A stretch of DNA of 64,000 nt from Youngiibacter fragilis 232.1 (GCF_000495435.3 NZ_AXUN02000090.1:1-64000); one strand, 5' to 3'; shown: positions 1 through 9,276, numbered from the stretch's first letter. Notes: generated by a model from the letters alone, not told the origin. Translations and numbers: made by a program.

Positions 1-160
1 CTAACCTGACTGTATTGCCGTTAGTCTTAACGTAGCTTCTCCCCCTGGAACCGATAACCCTAAGTGACCCTCCGCAAACAGGACAAGAATTCACCTCATG
101 GCTCCTTACGAAGAGAGATTCCCCCTTCCTATCTAGCCTGAATTCTGATAAAATAACCAT
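1..160 (-). CDS. Partial mobile-element-type protein with CPVCGG zinc motif (DUF6431-like), N-terminus only
   Basis: An open frame begins at an ATG at 160 on the minus strand and runs without a stop off the left edge of the window (53 codons visible). The visible protein starts MVILSEFRLDRKGESLF and carries HEVNSCPVCGGSL at about residues 23-35, a CxxC zinc-ribbon half followed by a basic stretch. I recall this N-terminus from DUF6431-type proteins, which in clostridia accompany transposase-like elements. It is transcribed divergently from the ABC exporter. Only the N-terminal third or less is present, so intactness cannot be judged. Family recognition is from memory of the motif, not a search. 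Confidence 0.5.
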   Translation of the reverse strand, partial: MVILSEFRLDRKGESLFVRSHEVNSCPVCGGSLRVIGSRGRSYVKTNGNTVRL

Positions 161-350
161 GCTAATTAATTTTAGTGGGAACCCTTCTCTGATTCAGTTT
201 CGTAGGCGGAATTCAGGGAGGGGTTCTTTCCTTTCTATTCAATTCTTCCTCTCTGCCAGTATATCCGTCAATTTACGGACAGGCAAGCATGGCTACTCTA
301 TGTCAAAATTTCGCGGCTCTAACAGAATACCTTAATAATCCGTTAACTGA

Positions 351-379
351 TTGACTGTCAGTCAGTAGTGTACTAGAAT
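351..379 (+). promoter_or_regulatory. SigmaA promoter of the ABC exporter operon
   Basis: TTGACT at 351-356 and TAGAAT at 374-379 are separated by exactly 17 bp, giving a good vegetative promoter about 30 bp upstream of the ATPase start codon at 411. Confidence 0.75.
352..364. promoter_or_regulatory. Palindromic operator, probable TetR-family binding site
   Basis: TGACTGTCAGTCA is a perfect 13-bp palindrome (6-bp arms around one T). It overlaps the -35 box and spacer of the exporter promoter. Such sites are typical for TetR/QacR-type repressors, and the operon's last gene (4599-5177) encodes a TetR protein, so autorepression of the exporter operon is the natural reading. Confidence 0.65.
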
Positions 380-410
380 TGACTTAAGAACGAAAGCAAG
401 GGATGATCAT

Positions 411-1112
411 ATGAGTTATATAGCTTTAAGTGAAGTCACAAAAAGCTACAAGATGGGTGAAATAAGCATAGTTGCAGCCGACATGGTCAGCTTCAGCATA
501 GAGAAGGGTGAATTCGCGGTGGTCGTCGGCCAGAGCGGAGCAGGAAAGAGCACCATCCTCAACATTCTCGGAGGCATGGACATGTCCGATACCGGCAGGA
601 TCACTGTCGACGGCAGCGAAATACATGGCTACAACTCCAGGATGCTTACAGATTACAGGCGCTACGACATAGGCTTCGTATTCCAGTTCTACAACCTGAT
701 ACAGAATCTGACTGCAAAGGAAAATGTAGAGCTCGCTGCAGAGATAAGCAGGAATCCGCTTGATGCCAAAGAGGTTCTTAAGCTGGTCGGTCTTGAGGAC
801 AGGATGTACAACTTCCCGTCACAGCTCTCAGGCGGTGAACAGCAGAGGGTCTCCATAGCGAGGGCTCTGGCCAAGAACCCAAAGCTTCTGCTATGCGATG
901 AGCCTACAGGAGCACTTGATGACCAGACAGGCAAGCAGATCCTGAAGCTTCTCCAGGATACCTGCAGGAAGACCGGCATGACTGTCGTGGTCATTACACA
1001 TAATGCCGCAATCACCGCAATGGCTGACAGGGTCATCCGCATGAAGAGCGGCAAGGTATTGTCGGTTGAGGTCAACAGCAATCCGCTGCCCGTCGAAAGG
1101 ATAGAATGGTAA
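411..1112 (+). CDS. ABC transporter ATP-binding protein (MacB/LolD-like family)
   Basis: This 233-residue cytoplasmic ATPase powers the neighbouring permease. All nucleotide-binding motifs are visible: Walker A GQSGAGKST at 40-48, Q-loop Gln at about 92 (FVFQF), signature LSGGEQQR at 139-146, Walker B LLLCDEP at 159-165 and switch His at about 197. The size and motif set fit the MacB/LolD/FtsE class that pairs with FtsX-like permeases, which are used for mechanotransmission, peptide or drug export and lipoprotein handling rather than nutrient import. The stop codon overlaps the start of the permease at 1106, so the two are translationally coupled. The operon is led by a sigmaA promoter with a palindromic operator. 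The substrate cannot be read from the sequence. Confidence 0.9.
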   Translation: MSYIALSEVTKSYKMGEISIVAADMVSFSIEKGEFAVVVGQSGAGKSTILNILGGMDMSDTGRITVDGSEIHGYNSRMLTDYRRYDIGFVFQFYNLIQNLTAKENVELAAEISRNPLDAKEVLKLVGLEDRMYNFPSQLSGGEQQRVSIARALAKNPKLLLCDEPTGALDDQTGKQILKLLQDTCRKTGMTVVVITHNAAITAMADRVIRMKSGKVLSVEVNSNPLPVERIEW

Positions 1113-4100
1113 TGTTCAACAGATCCCTCCTCACAGACCTGGTAAGGGCCATAAGGCGAACCCTTCCCAGGTTTCTTTCGATAACAGCCATCATATCCAT
1201 AGGAGTAGGCTTCTATGCCGGGATCAATGCGACAAGCCCTGACATGAGGCTTACAAGTGACAAGTATTTTGACGAGATGAACCTCATGGACCTTCGTCTT
1301 CTGTCGCCGATGGGCTTCCGGGAGTCGGACCTTGAGATGATCAGGGGGACCGAAGGGGTCAAGGATGTAAGGGAATCCCATACCAAGGATATCTTTGCGA
1401 TTTCAGGTGAAGACAAGAGCACTGTCCGGCTTTATGCTTACGATATCGGATCGGAAGCGGTCGAAAGCTCGATGAACAGAGTTATCCTCACTGAGGGAAG
1501 ATATCCTGCTGCCTCAAATGAAGTCCTGATAGAGGATTCCCCGAACGTACCGTCATCCTTCAGCCTGGGCTCCCAAGTGACAATGGAAGCCCCTTCGGGA
1601 GAAGAACTTGAGGACAGCCTTATAGAAGATACCTACACAATAGTAGGAAAGATGCGGTCGCCGATGTACATCGACCAGTCGAGGGGCCAGACAACCATAG
1701 GTGACGGGAACATACGGTTCTACATGCTGGTACCGAAGGATGCCTTCACTTTCGAACGAATAACAGAGGTTTATGTGACCGGAACAGGTCTCAAGGAAAT
1801 CAGCACTTACTCGGAAGAGTACGATGAGAAGGTATCAGCATTGAAGTCAGACTTCACTGCGCTCGGAAAGGAAAGGATAGCCCAGGAGCTGGACGAGCTA
1901 AGGACAAAGATAGCAGATGGCTGGGCTGAACTGAACGACGAAAAGAAGAAGGCATATGTTGAACTTGATGATGCCCTGGTAAAGCTGAATGATGCCAGAG
2001 ACCAGCTGGAGGCAGGTGAAACTGAGCTTAAGGCCAATGACGCGAAATACAGGAAGCAGATAGCTGACGGCAGAGCCCAGATTGCTGCCGGAAGAAGACA
2101 GATTTCCGCCGGATGGGCAGAATACGACAAGAACCTCGCAAAGATAACCGCTGCGGAGGAAGAGCTCAGGATTCCTCTACTGCTTCTCGCTGAGTCGAAG
2201 AGGCTGATTGATGAAATGGACCTTGGGCTTCAACCAGCCGAGGATGCATATGACAGGATGCTTGAATACATCCAAACAGGTGAAGGTGAGGTCCCGGTGG
2301 TTCCTGAGATCCCAACCGAGGGTCTTGCTGATTCGGAAGACCTGTCGGTTCTGCGTGAACTTATTGCACAGTATCAGGGTGAATACGGCGATGAATATGA
2401 TGATCTTGCTATGGAGTACAACCTGCCCCCACTTGATGAGCTTGATGATCCGGAGGGCATCAGGGAAGACATAGAGGAGATAAATGTTCTCATCAGGAAG
2501 TTCAATGAGACAGGGTCGCTCAGCGAGGATGAGCTTGCCAGGCTTTCCGCCTTCATTGAAGAAAACAGGACCAGATATGATGATATGGTACGGCTGGCAG
2601 CTGACATGACCGGACAGATTGAAGCTGCAGGCAGAGAAATAGAGGAAGGAAAGAAGCAGCTGGCAGCTGCAAGAAGCACCCTTGAAAAGAATGACAAGTC
2701 CCTTGACCAGGCGGAAAAGGCCCTTGATGCAAGCGAGAAGACACTGAATGCAGAGCTTGATGCAGGCCGGGCAAAGCTTGACCAGGGCTGGGCAGACTAC
2801 AGGGAAGGTCTCGCAGCATATGAGGAAGGCATTGCAAAGGCTGACTCGGAGTTCATTGACGCAGAGAACGAGCTCAGGGATGCCGAAGACAAGCTCAAGG
2901 ACATCAAGGGTGAATGGTATGTTTTCACCAGGGACGACAATCCCGGATATACAAATTTCGAGGATGATTCGCTGAGGATCGGGAATGTGGCGAAGGTATT
3001 CCCGCTGTTCTTCTTTTTAGTGGCATCTCTCGTATGCCTGACAACAATGACCAGGATGGTGGAAGAGGAAAGGACCCAGATAGGTACGCTAAAGGCACTT
3101 GGTTATGCAAAGAACACAATATCTGCAAAGTATACGACCTACGCCCTGGCTGCAAGCACCCTTGGTTCACTCATAGGCTTCGCCATAGGATTCACGCTTT
3201 TCCCGACAATCATCATCGAAGCCTACAAGATACTGTACCTGCTTCCATCGCCTGTCACTCCATTCCATTGGGATTATGCCCTTATCTCGTATTTCATTGC
3301 TACTGTCGTGACACTTGTTGCGGCGTACTCAGCAACCGCAAAGTCACTTAAGGAAAGCCCTTCGCAGCTCATGCTTCCGAAAGCCCCGCCTCCCGGAAAG
3401 AAGGTGCTCCTTGAAAGGATTCCGTTCATCTGGGACAGGATGAGCTTCATGAAGAAGGTCACGATAAGGAACCTTTTCCGATACAAAAAGAGGTTCCTCA
3501 TGACCGTAATAGGCATATCAGGATGCACTGCGCTGCTGCTTACAGGCTTCGGTCTCAGAGACTCCATCCTGTCAATGATGGGGACACATTTCAAGGAACT
3601 TCAGGTCTACGATGCAATGGTAGTCCTTGATGCCGATGCAGGTCCTGCATCTGACGAAGTAATAGGTATGCTCAGGACAGACCCTTCTGTAACAGATGAG
3701 ATGTTTGCCGTCACTGAGAGCCTGACTGCATCATCTGATGTCATAGGCAAGTCACACGAGGTTACACTTATTGCGCCTGATGATACTGAAAGCCTTTCAA
3801 GTTACGTAGTCCTGAGGGACAGGGGAACAAGGTCACCGATTGAGCTTACTGATGATGGGGCGGTAATCTCCGAAAAGCTGTCAATGCTTCTTGGTGTCGG
3901 TCCGGGTGACAGGATCACCCTAGAAAATCCTGACAAGGAGAAATACATCATCAAGGTATCTGGAATCACTGAAAACTACATGCTCCACTACATTTATATT
4001 TCCAAGGGATACTACTCTCAGGTGTTCTCAAAGGAACCCCTGCACAACTCCATACTGTTCAACCTGGAGGAATCTACAAAGGAAAAGGAGGCTGCCCTGA

Positions 4101-4588
4101 GCGAAAAACTCCTTGAAAACAAGAATGTGCTTGCAACGGTATTCCTCTCCGGATCAATACTTGATTTCACCAAGTCACTTGGCTCCTTCAACCTGGTAGT
4201 CCTCGTTCTGATCATCGCATCAGGAGCCCTGGCGTTTGTTGTCCTCTTCAACCTCACGAACATCAACATAACTGAAAGGATGAGGGAGATTGCGACAATC
4301 AAGGTGCTGGGCTTCAGGGACAAGGAGGTTTCAACATACGTATTCCGCGAGAACATTATCCTGAGCTTCATCGGAAGCCTGCTGGGACTTGTTCTCGGCT
4401 ACCTGCTCCACATATACATCATAGCCACAGTAGAGCTTGACTATATAATGTTCGGCAGAGAGATACTCTGGCCAAGCTACATCTATGCGGTGGTACTCAC
4501 GATGGGATTCTCGTTCATAGTGAATTTTGTAATGTACTTCAGGCTGAAGAAGATCAACATGGTCGAATCACTGAAGTCAGTTGATTAG
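1106..4588 (+). CDS. Large FtsX-family ABC permease with long coiled-coil extracellular domain
   Basis: This 1160-residue membrane protein is the permease partner of the upstream ATPase. The N-terminus has one membrane segment at about residues 18-40. An extracellular region follows, with a long heptad-rich, Ala/Glu/Lys-rich coiled coil between roughly 250 and 610. Two FtsX-type transmembrane blocks come next, around 630-760 and 1035-1150, each with an amphipathic start (RTQIGTLKALGY and MREIATIKVLGF are the paired FtsX signatures). Both FtsX repeats are in one chain, so it can form the full permease alone. Related giant permeases in Firmicutes handle antimicrobial peptides or amphiphiles, but the substrate here is unknown. 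ATG at 1106 overlaps the ATPase stop codon, and an alternative ATG lies at 1112. Confidence 0.88.
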   Translation: MVMFNRSLLTDLVRAIRRTLPRFLSITAIISIGVGFYAGINATSPDMRLTSDKYFDEMNLMDLRLLSPMGFRESDLEMIRGTEGVKDVRESHTKDIFAISGEDKSTVRLYAYDIGSEAVESSMNRVILTEGRYPAASNEVLIEDSPNVPSSFSLGSQVTMEAPSGEELEDSLIEDTYTIVGKMRSPMYIDQSRGQTTIGDGNIRFYMLVPKDAFTFERITEVYVTGTGLKEISTYSEEYDEKVSALKSDFTALGKERIAQELDELRTKIADGWAELNDEKKKAYVELDDALVKLNDARDQLEAGETELKANDAKYRKQIADGRAQIAAGRRQISAGWAEYDKNLAKITAAEEELRIPLLLLAESKRLIDEMDLGLQPAEDAYDRMLEYIQTGEGEVPVVPEIPTEGLADSEDLSVLRELIAQYQGEYGDEYDDLAMEYNLPPLDELDDPEGIREDIEEINVLIRKFNETGSLSEDELARLSAFIEENRTRYDDMVRLAADMTGQIEAAGREIEEGKKQLAAARSTLEKNDKSLDQAEKALDASEKTLNAELDAGRAKLDQGWADYREGLAAYEEGIAKADSEFIDAENELRDAEDKLKDIKGEWYVFTRDDNPGYTNFEDDSLRIGNVAKVFPLFFFLVASLVCLTTMTRMVEEERTQIGTLKALGYAKNTISAKYTTYALAASTLGSLIGFAIGFTLFPTIIIEAYKILYLLPSPVTPFHWDYALISYFIATVVTLVAAYSATAKSLKESPSQLMLPKAPPPGKKVLLERIPFIWDRMSFMKKVTIRNLFRYKKRFLMTVIGISGCTALLLTGFGLRDSILSMMGTHFKELQVYDAMVVLDADAGPASDEVIGMLRTDPSVTDEMFAVTESLTASSDVIGKSHEVTLIAPDDTESLSSYVVLRDRGTRSPIELTDDGAVISEKLSMLLGVGPGDRITLENPDKEKYIIKVSGITENYMLHYIYISKGYYSQVFSKEPLHNSILFNLEESTKEKEAALSEKLLENKNVLATVFLSGSILDFTKSLGSFNLVVLVLIIASGALAFVVLFNLTNINITERMREIATIKVLGFRDKEVSTYVFRENIILSFIGSLLGLVLGYLLHIYIIATVELDYIMFGREILWPSYIYAVVLTMGFSFIVNFVMYFRLKKINMVESLKSVD

Positions 4589-4598
4589 GAGGTGCACC

Positions 4599-5177
4599 TT
4601 GAGAATATCAAAGCCCAGGGAAGAACGCAGACAGGAAATAGTTGAGACTGCAAGGGAGCTTTTCATAGCACAGGGGATAGACAACACACCTGTCAGCCAG
4701 ATTGTCAAAACCGTTGGTGTTGCACAGGGGCTCTTCTACTACTACTTCAAATCAAAGGACGAAATCATAGCCGCTGTCGCCGACCATATCATGGACTCGA
4801 TTGAAAGGAGCATCAACTCGTCACTTGAGAGGAAGGATATGGGCTTCAATCAAAGGATCACAATGGTAGTTGACATGTTCCTTGCTTCATTCGGGATACT
4901 CGACGAAGGGACTGGCAAAGTCACAAGCCTCGTCTACAGCAGCCAGCTCTATGACATAATAAAGGCAAGGCTTACAAACACCACCACCGACGTCATCAAT
5001 GCCCTCATGGCTGAAGGAACCTCATCGGGAGCACTGAACATACGGCATCCTGAGCTGATGGTGACCCTCATCATCCAGGGACTGGCCGAGCTTATAGGTA
5101 ATGGACTCAGGGAAAGGTCTGTCATACTTGACCTTATCGAGCAGGGTCTGAACCTTCCGGAGAACAGCCTGCAATAA
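4599..5177 (+). CDS. TetR/AcrR family transcriptional regulator
   Basis: This 192-residue regulator is the third gene of the exporter operon. The N-terminal TetR helix-turn-helix is clear (VSQIVKTVGVAQGLFYYYF, then KSKDEI), followed by a ligand-binding C-terminal domain. The start is taken as TTG at 4599 because AGGAGGTG at 4587-4594 is correctly spaced from it. An upstream in-frame TTG at 4581 lies ahead of that Shine-Dalgarno and overlaps the permease end. It probably represses its own operon through the TGACTGTCAGTCA palindrome at 352-364 and is released by an exporter substrate. Confidence 0.87.
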   Translation: MRISKPREERRQEIVETARELFIAQGIDNTPVSQIVKTVGVAQGLFYYYFKSKDEIIAAVADHIMDSIERSINSSLERKDMGFNQRITMVVDMFLASFGILDEGTGKVTSLVYSSQLYDIIKARLTNTTTDVINALMAEGTSSGALNIRHPELMVTLIIQGLAELIGNGLRERSVILDLIEQGLNLPENSLQ

Positions 5178-5192
5178 ACATCGTAAGCATCA

Positions 5193-5216
5193 AAGGGCGG
5201 CAGAATTGCCGCCCTT
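5193..5216. terminator. Hairpin downstream of the tetR gene
   Basis: AAGGGCGGC and GCCGCCCTT form a perfect 9-bp stem with a 6-nt loop just after the TetR stop codon. On the plus strand no T-run follows it (A-run instead), so it is a plausible but non-canonical terminator. Confidence 0.45.
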
Positions 5217-5245
5217 AAAAAAAGTCCCTGCCATTAGGCAGAGAC
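5217..5245 (-). terminator. Intrinsic terminator of the thiolase/nifU operon
   Basis: Read on the minus strand, GTCTCTGCC-TAAT-GGCAGGGAC forms a 9-bp stem with one G-U pair and is followed directly by seven T residues (5223-5217). It sits just after the NifU-like gene, the last gene of the operon. Confidence 0.8.
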
Positions 5246-5254
5246 AAAATTCAG

Positions 5255-5539
5255 CTAACCTCTATGAGTCATGAGACTCCTTGCAAACATCAGCAGCTCC
5301 TCGCTTACATCGGAGATCATCCTGACATCACGTATTCCATCAATGGCAGTCAGGCTTGGCTTGAGGACTGTATCCAATGTATCTTGTGTCGATCCGCAAC
5401 TGCTGCAGGCTCCCCTGAATCTCACATTTGCCACATCGCCCTCGATTCTTACAAGTTCTACCCACCCATCATGCTCAAGGAGCTTGACGTTGATTTCACT
5501 CTCAATGACATTCTTAACCTTTTCCTCAAGATTTCCCAT
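5255..5539 (-). CDS. NifU-like C-terminal-domain protein (Fe-S scaffold/carrier)
   Basis: This 94-residue protein consists only of the NifU C-terminal domain. The diagnostic GACSSCGSTQDTL motif (CxxC at about residues 45-48) normally holds a transient [4Fe-4S] cluster for transfer to client enzymes. It is the last gene of the hydroxyacid-CoA operon, 13 bp behind the thiolase, with a good GGTAGG-type ribosome binding site. The operon's first gene encodes a [4Fe-4S] dehydratase, so a dedicated cluster donor for that enzyme is a reasonable inference. A general housekeeping role is the alternative. Confidence 0.85.
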   Translation of the reverse strand: MGNLEEKVKNVIESEINVKLLEHDGWVELVRIEGDVANVRFRGACSSCGSTQDTLDTVLKPSLTAIDGIRDVRMISDVSEELLMFARSLMTHRG

Positions 5540-5552
5540 AATCCTACCTCAC

Positions 5553-6722
5553 TTATATCATTTCATAGATAATCGCTGCACCCATTCCACCGCCGACACA
5601 CATGCTTACCATTCCAACACTTTCATTTCTTCTTTTCATCTCGCTGAAAAGTTTTGAAGTAAGTACGGCACCGCTTCCGCCCAACGGGTGACCCAAAGCT
5701 ATCGCACCGCCGTTGACATTGGTAATCTCCTCATTGATGCCCAAAGCCTCTATGCACGCTATAGCCTGAGATGCGAAAGCTTCATTGAGTTCTATGAGAC
5801 CGATGTCCTTTAGTGTCATTCCTGCCTGTTTCAACGCCTTAGGTATGGCATACATAGGCCCTACTCCCATTATGTCAGGCGACACTCCAACTGCAGAAAA
5901 TGCTCTGATCCTCGCCAATGGTTTCAGTCCCAGACTTATGGCGGTCCTTTTTTCCATTAGCATGACGAAACCTGCACCATCGCTTGTCTGTGATGAATTC
6001 CCGGCTGTCACAGATCCATTTGCCTTGAATACAGGCCTCAGCTTCGAAAGGTCCTCGAACTTTGAACCGTAGCGTATTCCTTCATCCTGGTTGAATATGA
6101 ACTTCTCTTCACCGGTGCCGTCAGCAAGAGGCCTTACTGCTTCAATGTCAATTATCTCTTCCCTGAACAGTCCGCTCTTCTGAGCAGCCTCAGCCCTGTT
6201 GTGACTCCTTGCAGCCATAAGGTCCTGCTTCTCTCTGCTCACATTGTACTTTGAAGCTACATTTTCAGCAGTCACTCCCATTGACAGGTAATGGCCTGCC
6301 TGAACTGCAAGAAGCTTAGGATTAGGAAAGTTCATGTTCCCGCCACCCGGAATCGTGCTCATGCTTTCAACACCACCAGCTATGGCTATGTCTATGTTTC
6401 CCGCAAGAATTGCATTATGCGCCGTGGCGATTGACTGCACCCCGGATGCGCAGAACCTGTTTACAGTCTGGGCTGCAGTGCTGTCAGGAAGCCCAGCCAG
6501 CGATGCCGCTATCCTTCCGATATTTACTCCTTGTTCAGCTTCCGGGAAAGCATTACCCATTACAACCTCTTCAACCAGTTCAGGTGAAAGACCGGGCGTA
6601 CGGGCAAGAAGTCCCTTGATCACCTGTCCTGCAAGTTCTTCAGGTCTTGTGTACTTCAACAGTCCTTTAGGTGCTTTACCTACCGCAGACCTTGCATAGC
6701 TTACAATAACTACTTCTCTCAT
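5553..6722 (-). CDS. thlA: Acetyl-CoA acetyltransferase (thiolase)
   Basis: This 389-residue thiolase interconverts acetoacetyl-CoA plus CoA with two acetyl-CoA. The catalytic set is complete: nucleophile Cys91 (NRFCASGVQS), His345 (ALGHPLGGSG) and Cys375 (SMCVGGGMG). The length is normal for the family. It overlaps the upstream crotonase-like gene by 4 bp (ATG inside the previous end), so they are coupled. In this operon it would be the last, thiolytic step after hydration and oxidation of crotonyl-CoA. A beta-ketothiolase for slightly longer substrates (fadA type) cannot be excluded. The symbol is by function. Confidence 0.9.
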   Translation of the reverse strand: MREVVIVSYARSAVGKAPKGLLKYTRPEELAGQVIKGLLARTPGLSPELVEEVVMGNAFPEAEQGVNIGRIAASLAGLPDSTAAQTVNRFCASGVQSIATAHNAILAGNIDIAIAGGVESMSTIPGGGNMNFPNPKLLAVQAGHYLSMGVTAENVASKYNVSREKQDLMAARSHNRAEAAQKSGLFREEIIDIEAVRPLADGTGEEKFIFNQDEGIRYGSKFEDLSKLRPVFKANGSVTAGNSSQTSDGAGFVMLMEKRTAISLGLKPLARIRAFSAVGVSPDIMGVGPMYAIPKALKQAGMTLKDIGLIELNEAFASQAIACIEALGINEEITNVNGGAIALGHPLGGSGAVLTSKLFSEMKRRNESVGMVSMCVGGGMGAAIIYEMI

Positions 6723-7663
6723 CTTGCCACCTCACCCGTCCTGTCCTTCGACAGGCAAGCCTCCTGGTAACCTCTCGCCTCAAGCTCCAGGAGCTGGGCT
6801 TCAGTCACCTCGGTTCCTTTCGGTACCGCACCGCCACCTATTACATTCCCGACTGCAACCGCAATATCATATGCCGAATCGCTCATGAACCCACCCATAT
6901 ACATGTTTACTGCCATTATCTTAAGAGCTGCACTTCCGGTTTTTCCCAGCACAGAAATCTTCTTCTGAGGAATCGGGTCGTACCCTTCAAGGTTCATGTT
7001 CTTTGCCTTGATCTTTCCCTTGTTAAGGACATCCTCACCCGGTGATGCTATTTTAATACCTTTGGGCAGTATTCCCTGGCTTACCATTTCTGCGGTAGTT
7101 TCTGTCTTCTTCGGGAAGCATATGCTCCCCTGCAGCTTTTTCATTACTGGAACGAGGTCAATGCCAGGTATGTCTTCGCCTCTCGAGTATGCCTCTATTA
7201 TCTGTGCGGTCAGTCCTCCACCCATCGGCGGATAATTGTTTTCACGAAAATCATACCCGGCAGATACCCCAGTTGGCTCTGCAATGATAGCATGGCAATT
7301 CAGTGCAATGTCATAGCCTGCGCCAAGTACCATGCCTTTAAGGACTGCAACCACAGGCTTGTTGTAATGCCTGATTGCTGATGAAAGACTTTGGATGCTC
7401 TTTGCGACTGTATATGGGTCTTCACAATCAGTGTCGATATTCCCGCAGCAGAAATTCTCACCATTTGGAAACACTACAATGCCTTCAACTTTATCTTCAA
7501 TTTCCTTTATGGCTTCAGCTGCCCATTTTGCCGATTTGTGGCTTATCTTGCCCTTTCCATCTGTCAATACCAGTCCGGCTATTCCATCTTTCAGGTCTAC
7601 TATTGCCGCACCTTCAGTCTTCTTGACTACAGGGCCAAGACTGGCCAGTGATACATTATCCAT
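6719..7663 (-). CDS. Crotonase-superfamily protein equivalent to the C-terminal half of FadN-type 3-hydroxyacyl-CoA dehydrogenases
   Basis: This 314-residue protein has a divergent crotonase fold (residues about 15-200: GMVLGAGYDIALN, then a single retained acidic residue before PPMGGG). Its C-terminal segment (about 225-310, VLGKTGSAALKI and AVGNVIGGGAVPKGT) resembles the C-terminal part of Bacillus FadN/YusL. In FadN this module is fused behind a dehydrogenase domain. Here the dehydrogenase (10084-10944) is separate and a conventional crotonase is also present, so this looks like a free-standing half. It may hydrate or isomerise the CoA ester produced by the dehydratase. The ribosome binding site GGGGAGGAA is strong. 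The FadN similarity is recalled, not searched. Confidence 0.7.
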   Translation of the reverse strand: MDNVSLASLGPVVKKTEGAAIVDLKDGIAGLVLTDGKGKISHKSAKWAAEAIKEIEDKVEGIVVFPNGENFCCGNIDTDCEDPYTVAKSIQSLSSAIRHYNKPVVAVLKGMVLGAGYDIALNCHAIIAEPTGVSAGYDFRENNYPPMGGGLTAQIIEAYSRGEDIPGIDLVPVMKKLQGSICFPKKTETTAEMVSQGILPKGIKIASPGEDVLNKGKIKAKNMNLEGYDPIPQKKISVLGKTGSAALKIMAVNMYMGGFMSDSAYDIAVAVGNVIGGGAVPKGTEVTEAQLLELEARGYQEACLSKDRTGEVAR

Positions 7664-7673
7664 AATTCCTCCC

Positions 7674-9251
7674 CTATCCCTTCATTTTCCTCTCCATCAC
7701 CTCAGCCAGGCCGCCCCACTTCTCATTGAAGATCCCAGCAGGCATAAGCTTGACATCCTTGATTATCGGCATGAAGTCCATCTGGTCCAATATATCTTCC
7801 TCTATTGAGATTCCCGGTGCAACTTCCTTTAGCTCAACACCAGCTTCAGTAAGCTCAAACACAGCCCTTTCAGTCACGAACATTACTTCCTTTTTGTCCT
7901 TTATCGCAAGTTCCCCATTGAAGGATATCTGTTCAAGAGCATTTGTGAACTTCTTTATGTCGCCTTCCCTGGTTATCTCAAGCTTTCCATCACCGAGCCT
8001 GGCTTCCATTCCGCCGCAGAATATTGTCGTGAATACTATCTTCTTGGATCCTCCTGCAACATTCATGAAACCTCCGACACCTATACCGCCGCCATTCAGC
8101 ATGCTCGAGTTGACATTTCCCTTCTCGTCTATCTGAAGTGCCCCAAGGCATCCGAAATCAAGTCCTCCGCCATCGTAAAAGTCGAACTGGTCAGCCATCT
8201 CAAGCGTTGCGTCCGCATTCCAGCAACAGCCGAAATCATGCTTGTTGGCTGGGACACCGCCGATTCCGCCTGCTTCCGTTGTAAGTGTCAAGAGATGCAA
8301 AACATTCTCTTCAGTGGCTACGGATGAGACAGCTTCTGGAATACCAACACCAAGATTTACCACGCTGTATGGTGAAAGCTCCATGGCAGCTCTTCTTGCG
8401 ATAACTTTCCTCGGACTCAGCTTCTCAAGCGGTATGCTGTCGAGCGGAACCTTATATTCACCCGCATACACCGGATTATATACTGTCTGTGCAGTCTGCC
8501 AGTGATATTCCGGCTTAGCTACATAAACGTAGTCGACCATGATCCCTGGAACCTTGACCTCCTTTGGAGGTATTGCTCCTGAGCTTATTATCTTCTCAAC
8601 CTGGCATATCACTATACCGCCGCATGCCTTAGCTGCCTCTGCCAGTGCAAGCTGACCTAGCTGGTAGCCTTCTTTCTTTATTGAAATATTTCCTTTTTCA
8701 TCAGCATATGTTCCTCTGATTATGGTTACATCAATTTTGGGCAGTTTGTATAGAAGCCATTCTTCACCATGGATATTGATTATCTCGACAAGATCCTCTG
8801 CATCCCTTGCCTTCTGGTTCATTGCACCACCGCCCTGTCTCGGGTCCATCATGGTTCCCAGACCTACCTTTGTGATGACCCCAGGCTTTTTTGCGGCTAT
8901 GTACCTTGGCATCGTAGCCATCACACCCTGCGGAAAATTGTAAATCTCAGCCTTGTTCTCGCCTGCAAGTCTTTCAACTGCAGGTCCGCACCCCTTGAGG
9001 TGTCCGCCAACGCCTCTTTTAAGAAGGCCCTCATACGCCATATGGGCGAAGCCTCTGTCTCCTCTGTTTCCTACTCCAGACTGCCAGTACACTGTCAGAT
9101 CTCTCGGGTGTCCTGTGGCCAGAAAGCTTTTCTCTATCTCGATTACTGATTCCTCTGCAAAACCTCCAAGAGTTATCCCCGGGTAGAAGACCATATCCCC
9201 ATCTTTTATCAGGCTGCAAATCTCACTGGATTTTATTACTTTCATGAGCAT
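7674..9251 (-). CDS. Acyl-CoA:acetate CoA-transferase, fused alpha-beta (YdiF-like)
   Basis: This 525-residue family I CoA-transferase has both halves in one chain. It moves CoA between short acyl groups, for example hydroxybutyrate or acetoacetate with acetyl-CoA. An N-terminal SIKDGD/GFAEES half precedes a second half with the catalytic glutamate in TTEAGGIGG. The start is taken at ATG 9251 (GAAAGGAAACGG upstream; ATG 9245 also possible). A longer in-frame version reaching 9314 would run back into the crotonase gene and add 21 residues not expected for the family. It lies between two crotonase-type genes in the same operon, so it probably activates the imported hydroxyacid. Confidence 0.87.
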   Translation of the reverse strand: MLMKVIKSSEICSLIKDGDMVFYPGITLGGFAEESVIEIEKSFLATGHPRDLTVYWQSGVGNRGDRGFAHMAYEGLLKRGVGGHLKGCGPAVERLAGENKAEIYNFPQGVMATMPRYIAAKKPGVITKVGLGTMMDPRQGGGAMNQKARDAEDLVEIINIHGEEWLLYKLPKIDVTIIRGTYADEKGNISIKKEGYQLGQLALAEAAKACGGIVICQVEKIISSGAIPPKEVKVPGIMVDYVYVAKPEYHWQTAQTVYNPVYAGEYKVPLDSIPLEKLSPRKVIARRAAMELSPYSVVNLGVGIPEAVSSVATEENVLHLLTLTTEAGGIGGVPANKHDFGCCWNADATLEMADQFDFYDGGGLDFGCLGALQIDEKGNVNSSMLNGGGIGVGGFMNVAGGSKKIVFTTIFCGGMEARLGDGKLEITREGDIKKFTNALEQISFNGELAIKDKKEVMFVTERAVFELTEAGVELKEVAPGISIEEDILDQMDFMPIIKDVKLMPAGIFNEKWGGLAEVMERKMKG

Positions 9252-9276
9252 CCGTTTCCTTTCATATCTTATAGTG

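Noticed and set aside
689-1381. Long minus-strand frame opposite the ABC exporter genes
   Set aside because: Shadow of two well-supported plus-strand genes; no motif or ribosome binding site.
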